DNA of 7,629 nucleotides from Oscillospiraceae bacterium (GTDB lineage: Bacteria; Bacillota; Clostridia; UBA1381): NCBI GenBank assembly GCA_015068545.1, contig SVKH01000077.1:1-7629 (forward strand). The letters run 5' to 3'. Both the position numbers and the translations under genes were made by a program. Positions 1 through 5,660 of this stretch are shown one piece after another (positions within the stretch are counted from its first letter, which is position 1; every line of letters starts with the position of its first letter). The notes under the pieces were generated by a model that searched no databases, was not told where the DNA came from, and worked only from the letters and a program-made list of their open reading frames with translations.

Positions 1-1
1 G

Positions 2-235
2 GATTATGCACGTTCGGCGATAGGTATTATGACCATGTCTCCGGCGGAAACTGCCATAATAGCAGGTGACATAGCTACCAAGGCATCTGGTGCTCATATT
101 GGCTTTGTGGACAGATTCAGCGGAACATTGATTGTGACCGGCACTGTATCTGAGGTGGAAGCAAGCTTGAAGGCAGTATGTGAATACTGTGAAGAAACTT
201 TAAAATTTAATGTCTGTCCGGTGACCAGAACATGA
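2..235 (+). CDS. pduU: EutS/PduU-type BMC-H shell protein (5'-truncated by window edge)
   Basis: This is the C-terminal 77 residues of a single-BMC-domain shell protein of the EutS/PduU (permuted BMC-H) family; the reading frame is open to the left edge, so the start lies outside the window. The internal ATG at 29 is not the start, because the frame upstream of it already encodes the conserved stretch AIGIMTMSP. Recognisable family features are AIGI.T.(S/T)P.E, IAGDIATK, the block IGFVDRFSG and the terminal CPVTRT, which resembles the PduU ending (ITRT) more than EutS of E. coli. EutS/PduU proteins form hexamers that tile the shell facets. The stop codon overlaps the ATG of the following GTPase gene (ATGA), so the two are translationally coupled, as eutS-eutP and pduU-pduV are neighbours in known loci. 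The family is secure; the eutS versus pduU label is not. Confidence 0.93.
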   Translation, partial: DYARSAIGIMTMSPAETAIIAGDIATKASGAHIGFVDRFSGTLIVTGTVSEVEASLKAVCEYCEETLKFNVCPVTRT

Positions 236-657
236 AAAAGCTGATACTAATGGGCAGAAGTGGTGCAGGAAAAACCACATTGATTCAGGCGCTGAAAGGG
301 GAAGAGTTGACCTACCGAAAAACTCAGGGAGTAGAATACGGCGGATTTTTAATAGACACTCCGGGAGAATACGCGGAAAATGCCTCTCTTGGCAGAGCCT
401 TGGCTCTTTACACCTATGAGGCGGATGTGGTAGGACTTTTGCTTTCTGCCACGGAGGACTACTCTCTGTACCCGCCTTGTGTAACGTCTCAGGCGAACCG
501 AGAGGTTATCGGTATTGTCACTCAGATTGACCGAGAGGAAGCAAATCCTGACAGGGCAGAAAACTGGCTGCGTTTGGCAGGATGCAAGCAGGTTTTTCAT
601 GTGAGTGCCAAGACAAAAGAAGGAATTTCAAACATAATGAACCATATTTCAAAATAA
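232..657 (+). CDS. pduV: EutP/PduV-family small GTPase associated with the microcompartment
   Basis: A 141-residue P-loop GTPase-like protein of the EutP/PduV family, close to the usual 140-160 residues. Visible motifs are the Walker A/G1 GRSGAGKT at residues 8-15, DTPGEY (G3) at 42-47, TQID in the G4 position at 97-100 and SAK (G5) at 125-127. The G4 lysine of N/TKxD is replaced by Gln. PduV is known to associate with the outside of the Pdu shell through PduU and has been linked to compartment movement; EutP's exact role is unsettled. The ATG at 232 overlaps the preceding shell gene stop, which fixes the start and ties the protein to the EutS/PduU partner. It ends 107 bp before the next gene, across a promoter, so it is probably the last gene of its own unit. 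Function beyond nucleotide binding is inferred from family. Confidence 0.93.
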   Translation: MKKLILMGRSGAGKTTLIQALKGEELTYRKTQGVEYGGFLIDTPGEYAENASLGRALALYTYEADVVGLLLSATEDYSLYPPCVTSQANREVIGIVTQIDREEANPDRAENWLRLAGCKQVFHVSAKTKEGISNIMNHISK

Positions 658-679
658 AACAGACAAAAAAACAGAAAAA

Positions 680-695
680 AACAGAAATTTCTGTT
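680..695. promoter_or_regulatory. 16-bp perfect palindrome, candidate operator
   Basis: AACAGAAATTTCTGTT reads identically on both strands and shares its last two bases with the -35 hexamer of the promoter at 694. Its position suits a dimeric regulator that controls RNA polymerase binding. The regulator is unknown and no match to a familiar operator (for example a cre or Rex box) is evident. AT-richness raises the chance that it is fortuitous. Confidence 0.4.
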
Positions 696-722
696 GACAT
701 TTGTTTGTGTTTATAGTATAAT
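694..722 (+). promoter_or_regulatory. Consensus sigma-A promoter for the aldolase operon
   Basis: TTGACA at 694-699 and TATAAT at 717-722 are both perfect hexamers with a 17-bp spacer. Transcription should begin near 728-730, giving a leader of about 35 nt before the aldolase ATG, too short for a riboswitch. Such a strong core promoter usually needs repression when the substrate is absent, which fits the palindrome directly upstream. Confidence 0.85.
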
Positions 723-764
723 TAAAGAGTAAACAAAGAAATCAAAGAAAAGGAGAATGAAAAA

Positions 765-1580
765 ATGGTATCCGAATTTGAAATCAAGAAACAAATATGC
801 GAAATCGGAAAGAGAATCTACGACAGACGAATGGTTGCTGCTAACGACGGTAACATTTCTGTTAAAATTTCCGACAATGAATGGCTTTGCACACCAACCG
901 GTGTAAGTAAAGGCTTTATGACTCCTGAGTACATCTGTAAGATTGATGCAGATGGTAATGTACTTCAGGCTAACGGTAAGTTCAGACCGTCATCAGAAAT
1001 TAAAATGCACATGAGAGTATATAAGCACCGTCCTGATGTAAAGGCGGTTGTACACGCTCACCCTGTATATGCAACAAGCTTTGCTATCGCAGGCATTCCG
1101 CTAACACAGCCAATTATGCCGGAAGCTGTTATTGCGCTTGGTTGCGTGCCGATTGCAGAATACGGCACACCTTCAACAAACGAAATCCCTGATGCAGTAG
1201 AAAAGTATCTACCATATTACGATGCAGTTCTATTGGAAAATCACGGTGCACTTACATATGGTGAGGATCTTTTGACTGCTTATCATAAGATGGAGTCTGT
1301 GGAATTTTACGCAGAGCTTCTGTTCCACTCACGTCAACTTGGCGGTCCTAAGGAGTTCTCTAAGGAACAAATCAAAAAGCTTTACGAAATCAGAAAGAAG
1401 CTTGGTGTATCTGGTAAGCACCCTGCTAACCTTTGCCCAAATAATAAAGACGGCAAGATGAACTGCCACCTATGTGGTATTCCGGATTGTGCAGTTGCAG
1501 AAAAGGGCACAGGCGCATCAGTTGATGGCGATATGGTAGCTATGATAACCCAAAAGGTTATTGAGGCTCTTAATAAATAA
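765..1580 (+). CDS. fucA: Class II (zinc) aldolase, fuculose/rhamnulose-phosphate type, with C-terminal encapsulation peptide
   Basis: A 271-residue class II aldolase of the FucA/AraD family. It would cleave L-fuculose-1-phosphate, and probably L-rhamnulose-1-phosphate, to dihydroxyacetone phosphate and L-lactaldehyde. By family, the zinc ligands are His97 and His99 (VVHAHP) and His160 (ENHG), the catalytic acid/base is Glu78, and phosphate contacts come from GN at 29-30, TG at 45-46 and SS at 76-77. At 271 residues it is about 50 longer than E. coli FucA (about 215). The surplus is a cysteine-containing linker (Cys224, 234, 237, 242) and a terminal amphipathic helix at 258-271 that resembles a BMC encapsulation peptide, so the enzyme is probably lumenal. 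The start has AGGAG at 751-755, nine bases upstream. It is the first gene after the strong promoter and lies two bases from the next gene. The exact sugar phosphate is inferred. Confidence 0.93.
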   Translation: MVSEFEIKKQICEIGKRIYDRRMVAANDGNISVKISDNEWLCTPTGVSKGFMTPEYICKIDADGNVLQANGKFRPSSEIKMHMRVYKHRPDVKAVVHAHPVYATSFAIAGIPLTQPIMPEAVIALGCVPIAEYGTPSTNEIPDAVEKYLPYYDAVLLENHGALTYGEDLLTAYHKMESVEFYAELLFHSRQLGGPKEFSKEQIKKLYEIRKKLGVSGKHPANLCPNNKDGKMNCHLCGIPDCAVAEKGTGASVDGDMVAMITQKVIEALNK

Positions 1581-1582
1581 TC

Positions 1583-2056
1583 ATGGATAGCCGTGATATA
1601 GCATCTGTTGTATCTAAAGTTGTGGCAAGTCTTTCTTCTAAGATGACACTGGATATTGCAAAAGCTCTTTCACTGTGCGTTGAAAAAAAGGCACAGGAAA
1701 TGGGCGTGAATGCTGTAATCTGTGTGGCTGATAGCGGAGCAAGACCTATTCTTGTTCATTCCATGGACAATGCCTATATAGCCAGCTTTGATATAGCGGT
1801 GAAGAAGGCATATACCGTAGTTTCCTTAAAAATGCCTACAAGCAAGCTAAAAACTCTTGCAGCGCCGGGCGGTTCACTATATGGTATCCAGTTTACCAAT
1901 GATGGACAGATTGTGATATTTGGTGGTGGAGATCCTCTCATAATAAATGGTGAAATCATCGGTGGCATAGGCGTAAGCGGAGGAACAGAAGAGCAGGATA
2001 CTGCACTTTCTCTCTACGGTGCCTCAGTTCTTGAAGAAATTATCAAAAGAATATAA
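1583..2056 (+). CDS. GlcG/HbpS/PduO C-terminal-like protein with N-terminal encapsulation peptide
   Basis: A 157-residue member of the GlcG/HbpS (DUF336) family, the fold also found as the C-terminal domain of PduO. Residues about 21-157 carry the family signatures: VADSGARPILVHSMD (48-62), the Ala/Lys-rich helix DIAVKKAYTVV (70-80), APGGSLYGI (94-102) and GEIIGGIGVSGGTEEQD (123-139). Relatives HbpS and PduO-C bind heme; an enzymatic reaction has not been settled for the stand-alone form. Residues 1-19 form a separate amphipathic helix resembling an encapsulation peptide, so the protein is probably packaged with the enzymes. No PduO adenosyltransferase domain is attached. The start at 1583 lies two bases after the aldolase stop with no strong Shine-Dalgarno sequence (only GAGG at 1563-1566), suggesting translational coupling. 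A start at Met21 would delete the targeting helix, so the upstream ATG is preferred. Confidence 0.88.
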   Translation: MDSRDIASVVSKVVASLSSKMTLDIAKALSLCVEKKAQEMGVNAVICVADSGARPILVHSMDNAYIASFDIAVKKAYTVVSLKMPTSKLKTLAAPGGSLYGIQFTNDGQIVIFGGGDPLIINGEIIGGIGVSGGTEEQDTALSLYGASVLEEIIKRI

Positions 2057-2117
2057 GTTTTGAGTATTCATAACCTGTGTACTCACACTAAAATAAAATT
2101 AAGAAAGGATATATGAC

Positions 2118-3314
2118 ATGGACAATTCACAGATTGAACAAATTGTCAAGCAAGTAATCGCAGGGATGCAGGGCAGCACAGCTTCATCTTCTGCCGCAAA
2201 GTCAGCAAGCGTTCCTGATAAAGCAAGAGTAGCTATGCTGACATCACTTGGACATTTTGATATAAAAGAATATCCTATGCCGAATGTTGGCGATGATGAC
2301 ATACTTGTCAGGGTTGAAGGTTGCGGCGTATGCGGAACCGATGCTCATGAGTATAAGAGAGACCCGTTCGGACTTATTCCTGTTGCTCTAGGTCACGAGG
2401 GAACAGGTGAAATTGTGAAAATGGGTAAAAATGTTAAGGTTGACAGTGCAGGAAAACCTCTAAACATTGGTGACAAAGTAGTTACCTGTATGATATTTAA
2501 GGATAATCCTGACATTACAATGTATGACCTTAATAAACAGAATGTTGGAGGCGCAGATGTTTACGGACTTTTGCCGGATGACGACATTCATTTAAACGGT
2601 TGGTTTGCAGACTACATACTGGTTCGCGGCGGATCTACAGTTTTCAATGTAAGTGATCTGGACCTTGATTCAAGAGTATTGATCGAACCTTGTGCGGTTT
2701 TGATTCACGCAGTAGAAAGAGCAAAGACCACCGGTATATTAAGATTCAACAGCCGTGTTGTTGTTCAGGGCTGCGGACCTATCGGTCTTATCTGTATTGC
2801 AGTGCTGAGAACTATGGGTATCGAAAACATTACTGCAGTTGACGGTGAGGAAAAGAGACTTAACTTTGCCTATGAGATGGGTGCTTCCAAGACGGTTAAC
2901 TTTAAAAACCACAATGGAATTGAAGAGCTTTCAAAGGCTGTAAAGGAAAGCTTCGGCGGATACGATGCTGACTTTGCGTTCCAGTGTACAGGCTCTCCAA
3001 TAGCTCACGCAAATATCTACAAGTTTATTAGAAACGGTGGAGGTCTTTGCGAACTTGGATTCTTCATCAACGGCGGTGATGCAACTATAAATCCGCACTT
3101 TGATATTTGCGCAAAGGAAATCACCACAGTTGGATCATGGGTATATACTCTCCGTGATTATGCCACAACATTCGATTTCTTAAAGCGCGCTAAGGGAATA
3201 GGTATTCCGCTAGAAAAGCTGATAACTCATAAATTCCCACTTGACGAGATTAACGAAGCGTTGGAAGTTAATTTGAAAATGGAAGGTTTAAAAATAGCAA
3301 TTTATAATAAATAG
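2118..3314 (+). CDS. Zinc-dependent medium-chain alcohol dehydrogenase with N-terminal encapsulation peptide
   Basis: A 398-residue medium-chain dehydrogenase/reductase. The GroES-like catalytic domain shows GVCGTD (Cys72), GHEGTGE (His93, Glu94) and EPCAV (Cys192) as the probable catalytic-zinc ligands. The Rossmann domain has GCGPIG at 218-223 and an acidic Asp242 after the second strand, which predicts NAD(H) preference. The four-cysteine structural-zinc lobe of classical alcohol dehydrogenases is not visible. Residues 4-19 are an amphipathic helix of encapsulation-peptide type, followed by a Ser/Ala-rich linker to about residue 33; the family core starts near residue 36. It probably reduces lactaldehyde to 1,2-propanediol and/or propionaldehyde to 1-propanol, regenerating NAD+ for the aldehyde dehydrogenase; the substrate is inferred. 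AAGGA at 2105-2109 supports the ATG at 2118; another ATG at 2113 is out of frame. Confidence 0.9.
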   Translation: MDNSQIEQIVKQVIAGMQGSTASSSAAKSASVPDKARVAMLTSLGHFDIKEYPMPNVGDDDILVRVEGCGVCGTDAHEYKRDPFGLIPVALGHEGTGEIVKMGKNVKVDSAGKPLNIGDKVVTCMIFKDNPDITMYDLNKQNVGGADVYGLLPDDDIHLNGWFADYILVRGGSTVFNVSDLDLDSRVLIEPCAVLIHAVERAKTTGILRFNSRVVVQGCGPIGLICIAVLRTMGIENITAVDGEEKRLNFAYEMGASKTVNFKNHNGIEELSKAVKESFGGYDADFAFQCTGSPIAHANIYKFIRNGGGLCELGFFINGGDATINPHFDICAKEITTVGSWVYTLRDYATTFDFLKRAKGIGIPLEKLITHKFPLDEINEALEVNLKMEGLKIAIYNK

Positions 3315-3338
3315 TAAAATTTTTAGGAGGAAATTAAA

Positions 3339-3614
3339 ATGGCACAAGAAGCATTAGGAATGGTAGAAACAAGAGGTTTGGTTGCAGCTATCGAAGCTGC
3401 TGACGCAATGGTTAAGGCAGCTGAGGTTGTCCTAATCGGAACAGAGAAGATCGGTTCTGGTCTTGTATCTGTTATGGTAAGAGGTGACGTAGGTGCAGTT
3501 AAGGCTGCTGCTGAAGTTGGTGCTAATGCTGCACAAAAGCTTGGCGAACTTGTAGCTGTACATGTTATTCCAAGACCTCATGGTGATGTTGAAAAGATTT
3601 TGCCAAAGTTCTAA
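3339..3614 (+). CDS. pduA: PduA/PduJ-like BMC-H hexameric shell protein, copy 1
   Basis: A 91-residue single BMC domain, the standard length for a canonical hexamer-forming shell protein. It is very close to PduA/PduJ: MAQEALGMVETRGL at the N-terminus, the pore loop EKIGSG at 36-41, VRGDVGAVKAA at 47-57 and the ending HVIPRPHGDVEKILPKF. Such hexamers tile the facets, and their central pore passes small polar metabolites. An AGGAGG at 3325-3330, eight bases before the ATG, is the strongest ribosome binding site in the window, consistent with the large quantity of major shell protein needed. It follows the alcohol dehydrogenase by 24 bases and precedes a close paralogue, about 85% identical in protein. 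Confidence 0.97.
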   Translation: MAQEALGMVETRGLVAAIEAADAMVKAAEVVLIGTEKIGSGLVSVMVRGDVGAVKAAAEVGANAAQKLGELVAVHVIPRPHGDVEKILPKF

Positions 3615-3627
3615 TTAGGTGATAGCT

Positions 3628-3987
3628 ATGGCAGAAAAGAAGAAAGCAACGGCACAGAAAAAAACATCTGAGCCTTTGAAGGAAATTAAAGTTAAGGAGG
3701 AAAAGAAAATGGCACAAGAAGCATTGGGTATGGTAGAAACAAGAGGTTTGGTAGCTGCTATCGAAGCTGCTGATTCTATGCTAAAGGCCGCTAACGTTGA
3801 GCTTGTGGGAACAGAAAAAATCGGTTCCGGTTTGGTAAGCGTTATGGTAAGAGGCGACGTTGGTGCTGTAAAGGCTGCTGTTGAGGCAGGCGGAGCATCT
3901 GCTCAGAAGCTTGGTGAAATCGTTGCTACACACGTTATTCCAAGACCTCACGGCGACGTTGAAAAGATTTTGCCTTCTATTAAGTAA
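3628..3987 (+). CDS. PduA/PduJ-like BMC-H shell protein, copy 2, with Lys-rich N-terminal extension and a second internal start
   Basis: From the ATG at 3628 this encodes 119 residues: a 27-residue basic tail (10 Lys, 5 Glu, no hydrophobic stretch, probably disordered) followed by a complete 92-residue BMC-H domain beginning MAQEALGM. The ATG at 3628 has a modest AGGTGA (3617-3622); a GTG at 3619 is also in frame but has no room for a binding site. The internal ATG at 3709 has a near-ideal AAGGAGG at 3694-3700, so the short form may be the main product and the long form a minor one. The BMC domain differs from copy 1 at 14 of 91 aligned positions, mostly at residues 23-33 and 58-64 and the C-terminus; pore loop EKIGSG and VRGDVGAVKAA are unchanged. 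By family it forms facet hexamers. Dual-start translation is an inference, by analogy with PduB/PduB'. Confidence 0.9.
   Translation: MAEKKKATAQKKTSEPLKEIKVKEEKKMAQEALGMVETRGLVAAIEAADSMLKAANVELVGTEKIGSGLVSVMVRGDVGAVKAAVEAGGASAQKLGEIVATHVIPRPHGDVEKILPSIK
3694..3711 (+). promoter_or_regulatory. Internal ribosome binding site and start codon within the second BMC-H gene
   Basis: AAGGAGG at 3694-3700 is followed, eight bases later, by ATG at 3709, exactly where homology to the first BMC-H copy begins. It matches the arrangement AGGAGG-8-ATG of copy 1, and it lies inside an open frame that encodes the Lys-rich tail. It therefore decides whether the tail-less protein is made. Confidence 0.75.
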
Positions 3988-3992
3988 TTTTG

Positions 3993-4041
3993 CTGTTTTT
4001 GGTATGCAGGGGCATTTTGCTCCTGCATACAGTTAAAACAG
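3993..4041 (+). promoter_or_regulatory. Long intercistronic RNA hairpin between BMC-H and BMC-V genes
   Basis: GTATGCAGG (4002-4010) pairs perfectly with CCTGCATAC (4022-4030). Three further inner pairs (one G-U) close an ATTTT loop. Outside, CTGTTTT (3993-3999) pairs with AAAACAG (4035-4041) across a small internal loop. No U-run follows the stem directly: the T-tract at 4050-4055 begins eight bases later, after the ribosome binding site of the next gene. It is therefore not a standard intrinsic terminator. A role in mRNA processing or 3'-end stabilisation of the abundant shell transcript, or partial attenuation, is more likely. Confidence 0.6.
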
Positions 4042-4058
4042 AGAAAGGGTTTTTTCTT

Positions 4059-4310
4059 ATGATTATAGGAAAGGTATGCGGAAGTGTTGTTTCCACTCGC
4101 AAGAACGAGAATTTAATAGGTAACAAGTTTTTGATTGTAGAGCCACAGGATGATATGGGTATAAAAGGAAAGATTGTGGCGATAGACAATGTAGGCGCAG
4201 GCATAGGGGAAATCGTGCTTGTTGCCACAGGAAGTGCCGCAAGAATCGGTTCGGGGCAAAATACAGCTCCTGTAGATGCGGCTATTGTTGGAATTGTAGA
4301 TGAGCTATAA
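4059..4310 (+). CDS. eutN: EutN/CcmL/PduN-type BMC-V pentameric vertex protein
   Basis: An 83-residue protein of the EutN/CcmL family, which forms pentamers capping the vertices of the icosahedral shell. Family features are the opening MIIGKVCGSVVSTRKNENL, LIVEP at residues 28-32, VAIDNVGAGIGEIVLVATGSAAR spanning about 40-62 (the GSAAR turn is typical) and PVDAAIVGIVDEL at the end. The frame is open upstream to 3990, but those residues are hydrophobic read-through of the hairpin region and unlike the family. The ATG at 4059 has AAAGGG at 4044-4049 and begins exactly at the conserved N-terminus, so it is chosen. It is the only vertex protein in the window and is placed between facet proteins and the electron-transfer genes. 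Confidence 0.94.
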   Translation: MIIGKVCGSVVSTRKNENLIGNKFLIVEPQDDMGIKGKIVAIDNVGAGIGEIVLVATGSAARIGSGQNTAPVDAAIVGIVDEL

Positions 4311-4328
4311 TAAAAAGGAATGGGCTAA

Positions 4329-5660
4329 ATGGAGCTTATGAAACTGTCGGAAATTTTACAAAATGCCGGTGTGGTAGGCGCAGGTGGTGCAGGTTTTCCA
4401 AGCTATAAAAAGCTTGATAAAAGAGCAGAGGTCATTATTTTAAACTGCTCAGAATGTGAGCCGCTTTTTTCGCTTCACAGACTGCTTTTGGAAAAATTCC
4501 CATTTGAAATATTAACAGCACTTAACGAGGTCAAGACCGCAGTCGGTGCAGACCGAGTGATTATAGCTGTAAAGTCCTCTTACACAGGGGCAATTGAATC
4601 TGTAAATTATCATCTTGATGCATTTTCGGGTTTTGAGGTATGCGCTCTTAGGGCATTCTATCCCGTTGGTGACGAGGTGAATCTCATATATGAAGCTACC
4701 GGAAGACGAGTTCTTCCGGGGAACCTACCTATATCGGTGGGTGCAACCGTATTTAATGTAGAGACTATGCTAAATAGCTATTATGCTATTAAAGAAGGCA
4801 GAAATGTCACTCATAAATATGTGACAGTCTCAGGTGCGGTTAAAAATCCGGTCACCCTTTATGTACCTCTTGGAACAAGCTTTTCTGAGCTTATAAAACT
4901 TGCGGGAGGTTATTCGGAAAAAGAGGTGGCTATCCTAAGCGGCGGAGTTATGACAGGATCTGTTTCTGCGGAAAGTGATGTGGTTACAAAGACCACAAAT
5001 GCTGTCCTTATTTTGCCGAAAACAAGTCAGATTATTTCAAAAAGACTTGTAAAAACAACTATGAATGTAAAAAGAGCTATGGGCGCTTGTTGTCAGTGCA
5101 GAAGCTGTACTGATTTATGCTCACGGCATCTTCTTGGGTATCCTATCCAGCCGCATCTATTTATGCGTGCAGTGGCTCTTGGTATGGAGCAGGATACAAC
5201 TGCTGTGCTTAATTCTGCGTATTGCTCAAGCTGCGGAATTTGCGAAAATTTCTCCTGTCCTCAAGGGTTATCGCCAAGGACTTTGATTGCGGAAGCCAAG
5301 GCACAGCTAAGGAAATCAAAATTCGCTATGCCGGAGCCTGTTGATTTTGGTGTAGAGGAGAATAGGGATATGAGACTTGTCAGTGTGTCCAGACTTACAT
5401 CCCGACTGGGAATAAGCAAATATGATGTTGAGGCACCTATCTCAGAAAAAGAAATTGTGCCAAAAACAGTTAAGATAAAAATGTCGCAACATATCGGAAC
5501 GCCTTCTGTCCCTACCGTAGCTGCAGGAGATGTGGTTAAGGCAGGAGACGCCATATCCAAGGCAGGAAAGGACTTTTCGGTAGTAACTCATGCGTCCATA
5601 GATGGTGAGGTTATTTCTGTGACAAAGGATTATATTGTTTTGAGAGGAGCTAAAAGGTAA
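4329..5660 (+). CDS. pduS: PduS-like flavin/iron-sulfur electron-transfer protein (RnfC/Nqo1 family)
   Basis: A 443-residue protein with the architecture of PduS. An RnfC/Nqo1-like flavin and nucleotide domain begins with GVVGAGGAGFPSYKKL (14-29) and runs to about 150. An SLBB-type segment follows at about 163-212 (VTVSGAVKNP). Two [4Fe-4S] motifs come next: Cys254-x2-Cys257-x2-Cys260-x3-Cys264 and Cys299-x2-Cys302-x2-Cys305-x4-Cys310. A C-terminal barrel-sandwich segment lies at about 380-441. Salmonella/Citrobacter PduS carries FMN and two [4Fe-4S] clusters, was described as a cobalamin reductase and binds PduT. No B12 enzyme is encoded here, so it more likely moves electrons between NADH and another acceptor. 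AAGGAA at 4315-4320 supports the ATG at 4329. The stop overlaps the next start by one base (TAATG), coupling it to the PduT-like gene. Confidence 0.93.
   Translation: MELMKLSEILQNAGVVGAGGAGFPSYKKLDKRAEVIILNCSECEPLFSLHRLLLEKFPFEILTALNEVKTAVGADRVIIAVKSSYTGAIESVNYHLDAFSGFEVCALRAFYPVGDEVNLIYEATGRRVLPGNLPISVGATVFNVETMLNSYYAIKEGRNVTHKYVTVSGAVKNPVTLYVPLGTSFSELIKLAGGYSEKEVAILSGGVMTGSVSAESDVVTKTTNAVLILPKTSQIISKRLVKTTMNVKRAMGACCQCRSCTDLCSRHLLGYPIQPHLFMRAVALGMEQDTTAVLNSAYCSSCGICENFSCPQGLSPRTLIAEAKAQLRKSKFAMPEPVDFGVEENRDMRLVSVSRLTSRLGISKYDVEAPISEKEIVPKTVKIKMSQHIGTPSVPTVAAGDVVKAGDAISKAGKDFSVVTHASIDGEVISVTKDYIVLRGAKR

Noticed and set aside
661..695. Palindrome with neighbouring A-tracts as an intrinsic terminator for the upstream PduV-like gene
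   Set aside because: On the + strand the palindrome is followed by GACATTTG, not a T-run. The T-runs exist only on the minus strand, where there is no gene to terminate; the stem is also weak (two G-C pairs).
2061..2085. Inverted repeat TGAGTA...TACTCA between the GlcG-like and alcohol dehydrogenase genes, considered as terminator or operator
   Set aside because: Only six pairs with a 13-nt loop and no following T-run. A nearby TTGAGT/TAAAAT pair is spaced 23 bp, too far for a promoter, so the genes are treated as one operon.
3990..4058. N-terminal extension of the BMC-V protein from an upstream ATG at 3990
   Set aside because: The extra residues are translated from the hairpin region, are unlike the EutN/CcmL family, and lack a ribosome binding site; ATG 4059 has one and starts at the conserved N-terminus.
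5261..5560. 99-codon open frame on the minus strand
   Set aside because: Antisense to the PduS-like gene across its iron-sulfur and C-terminal segments, with no independent coding evidence.
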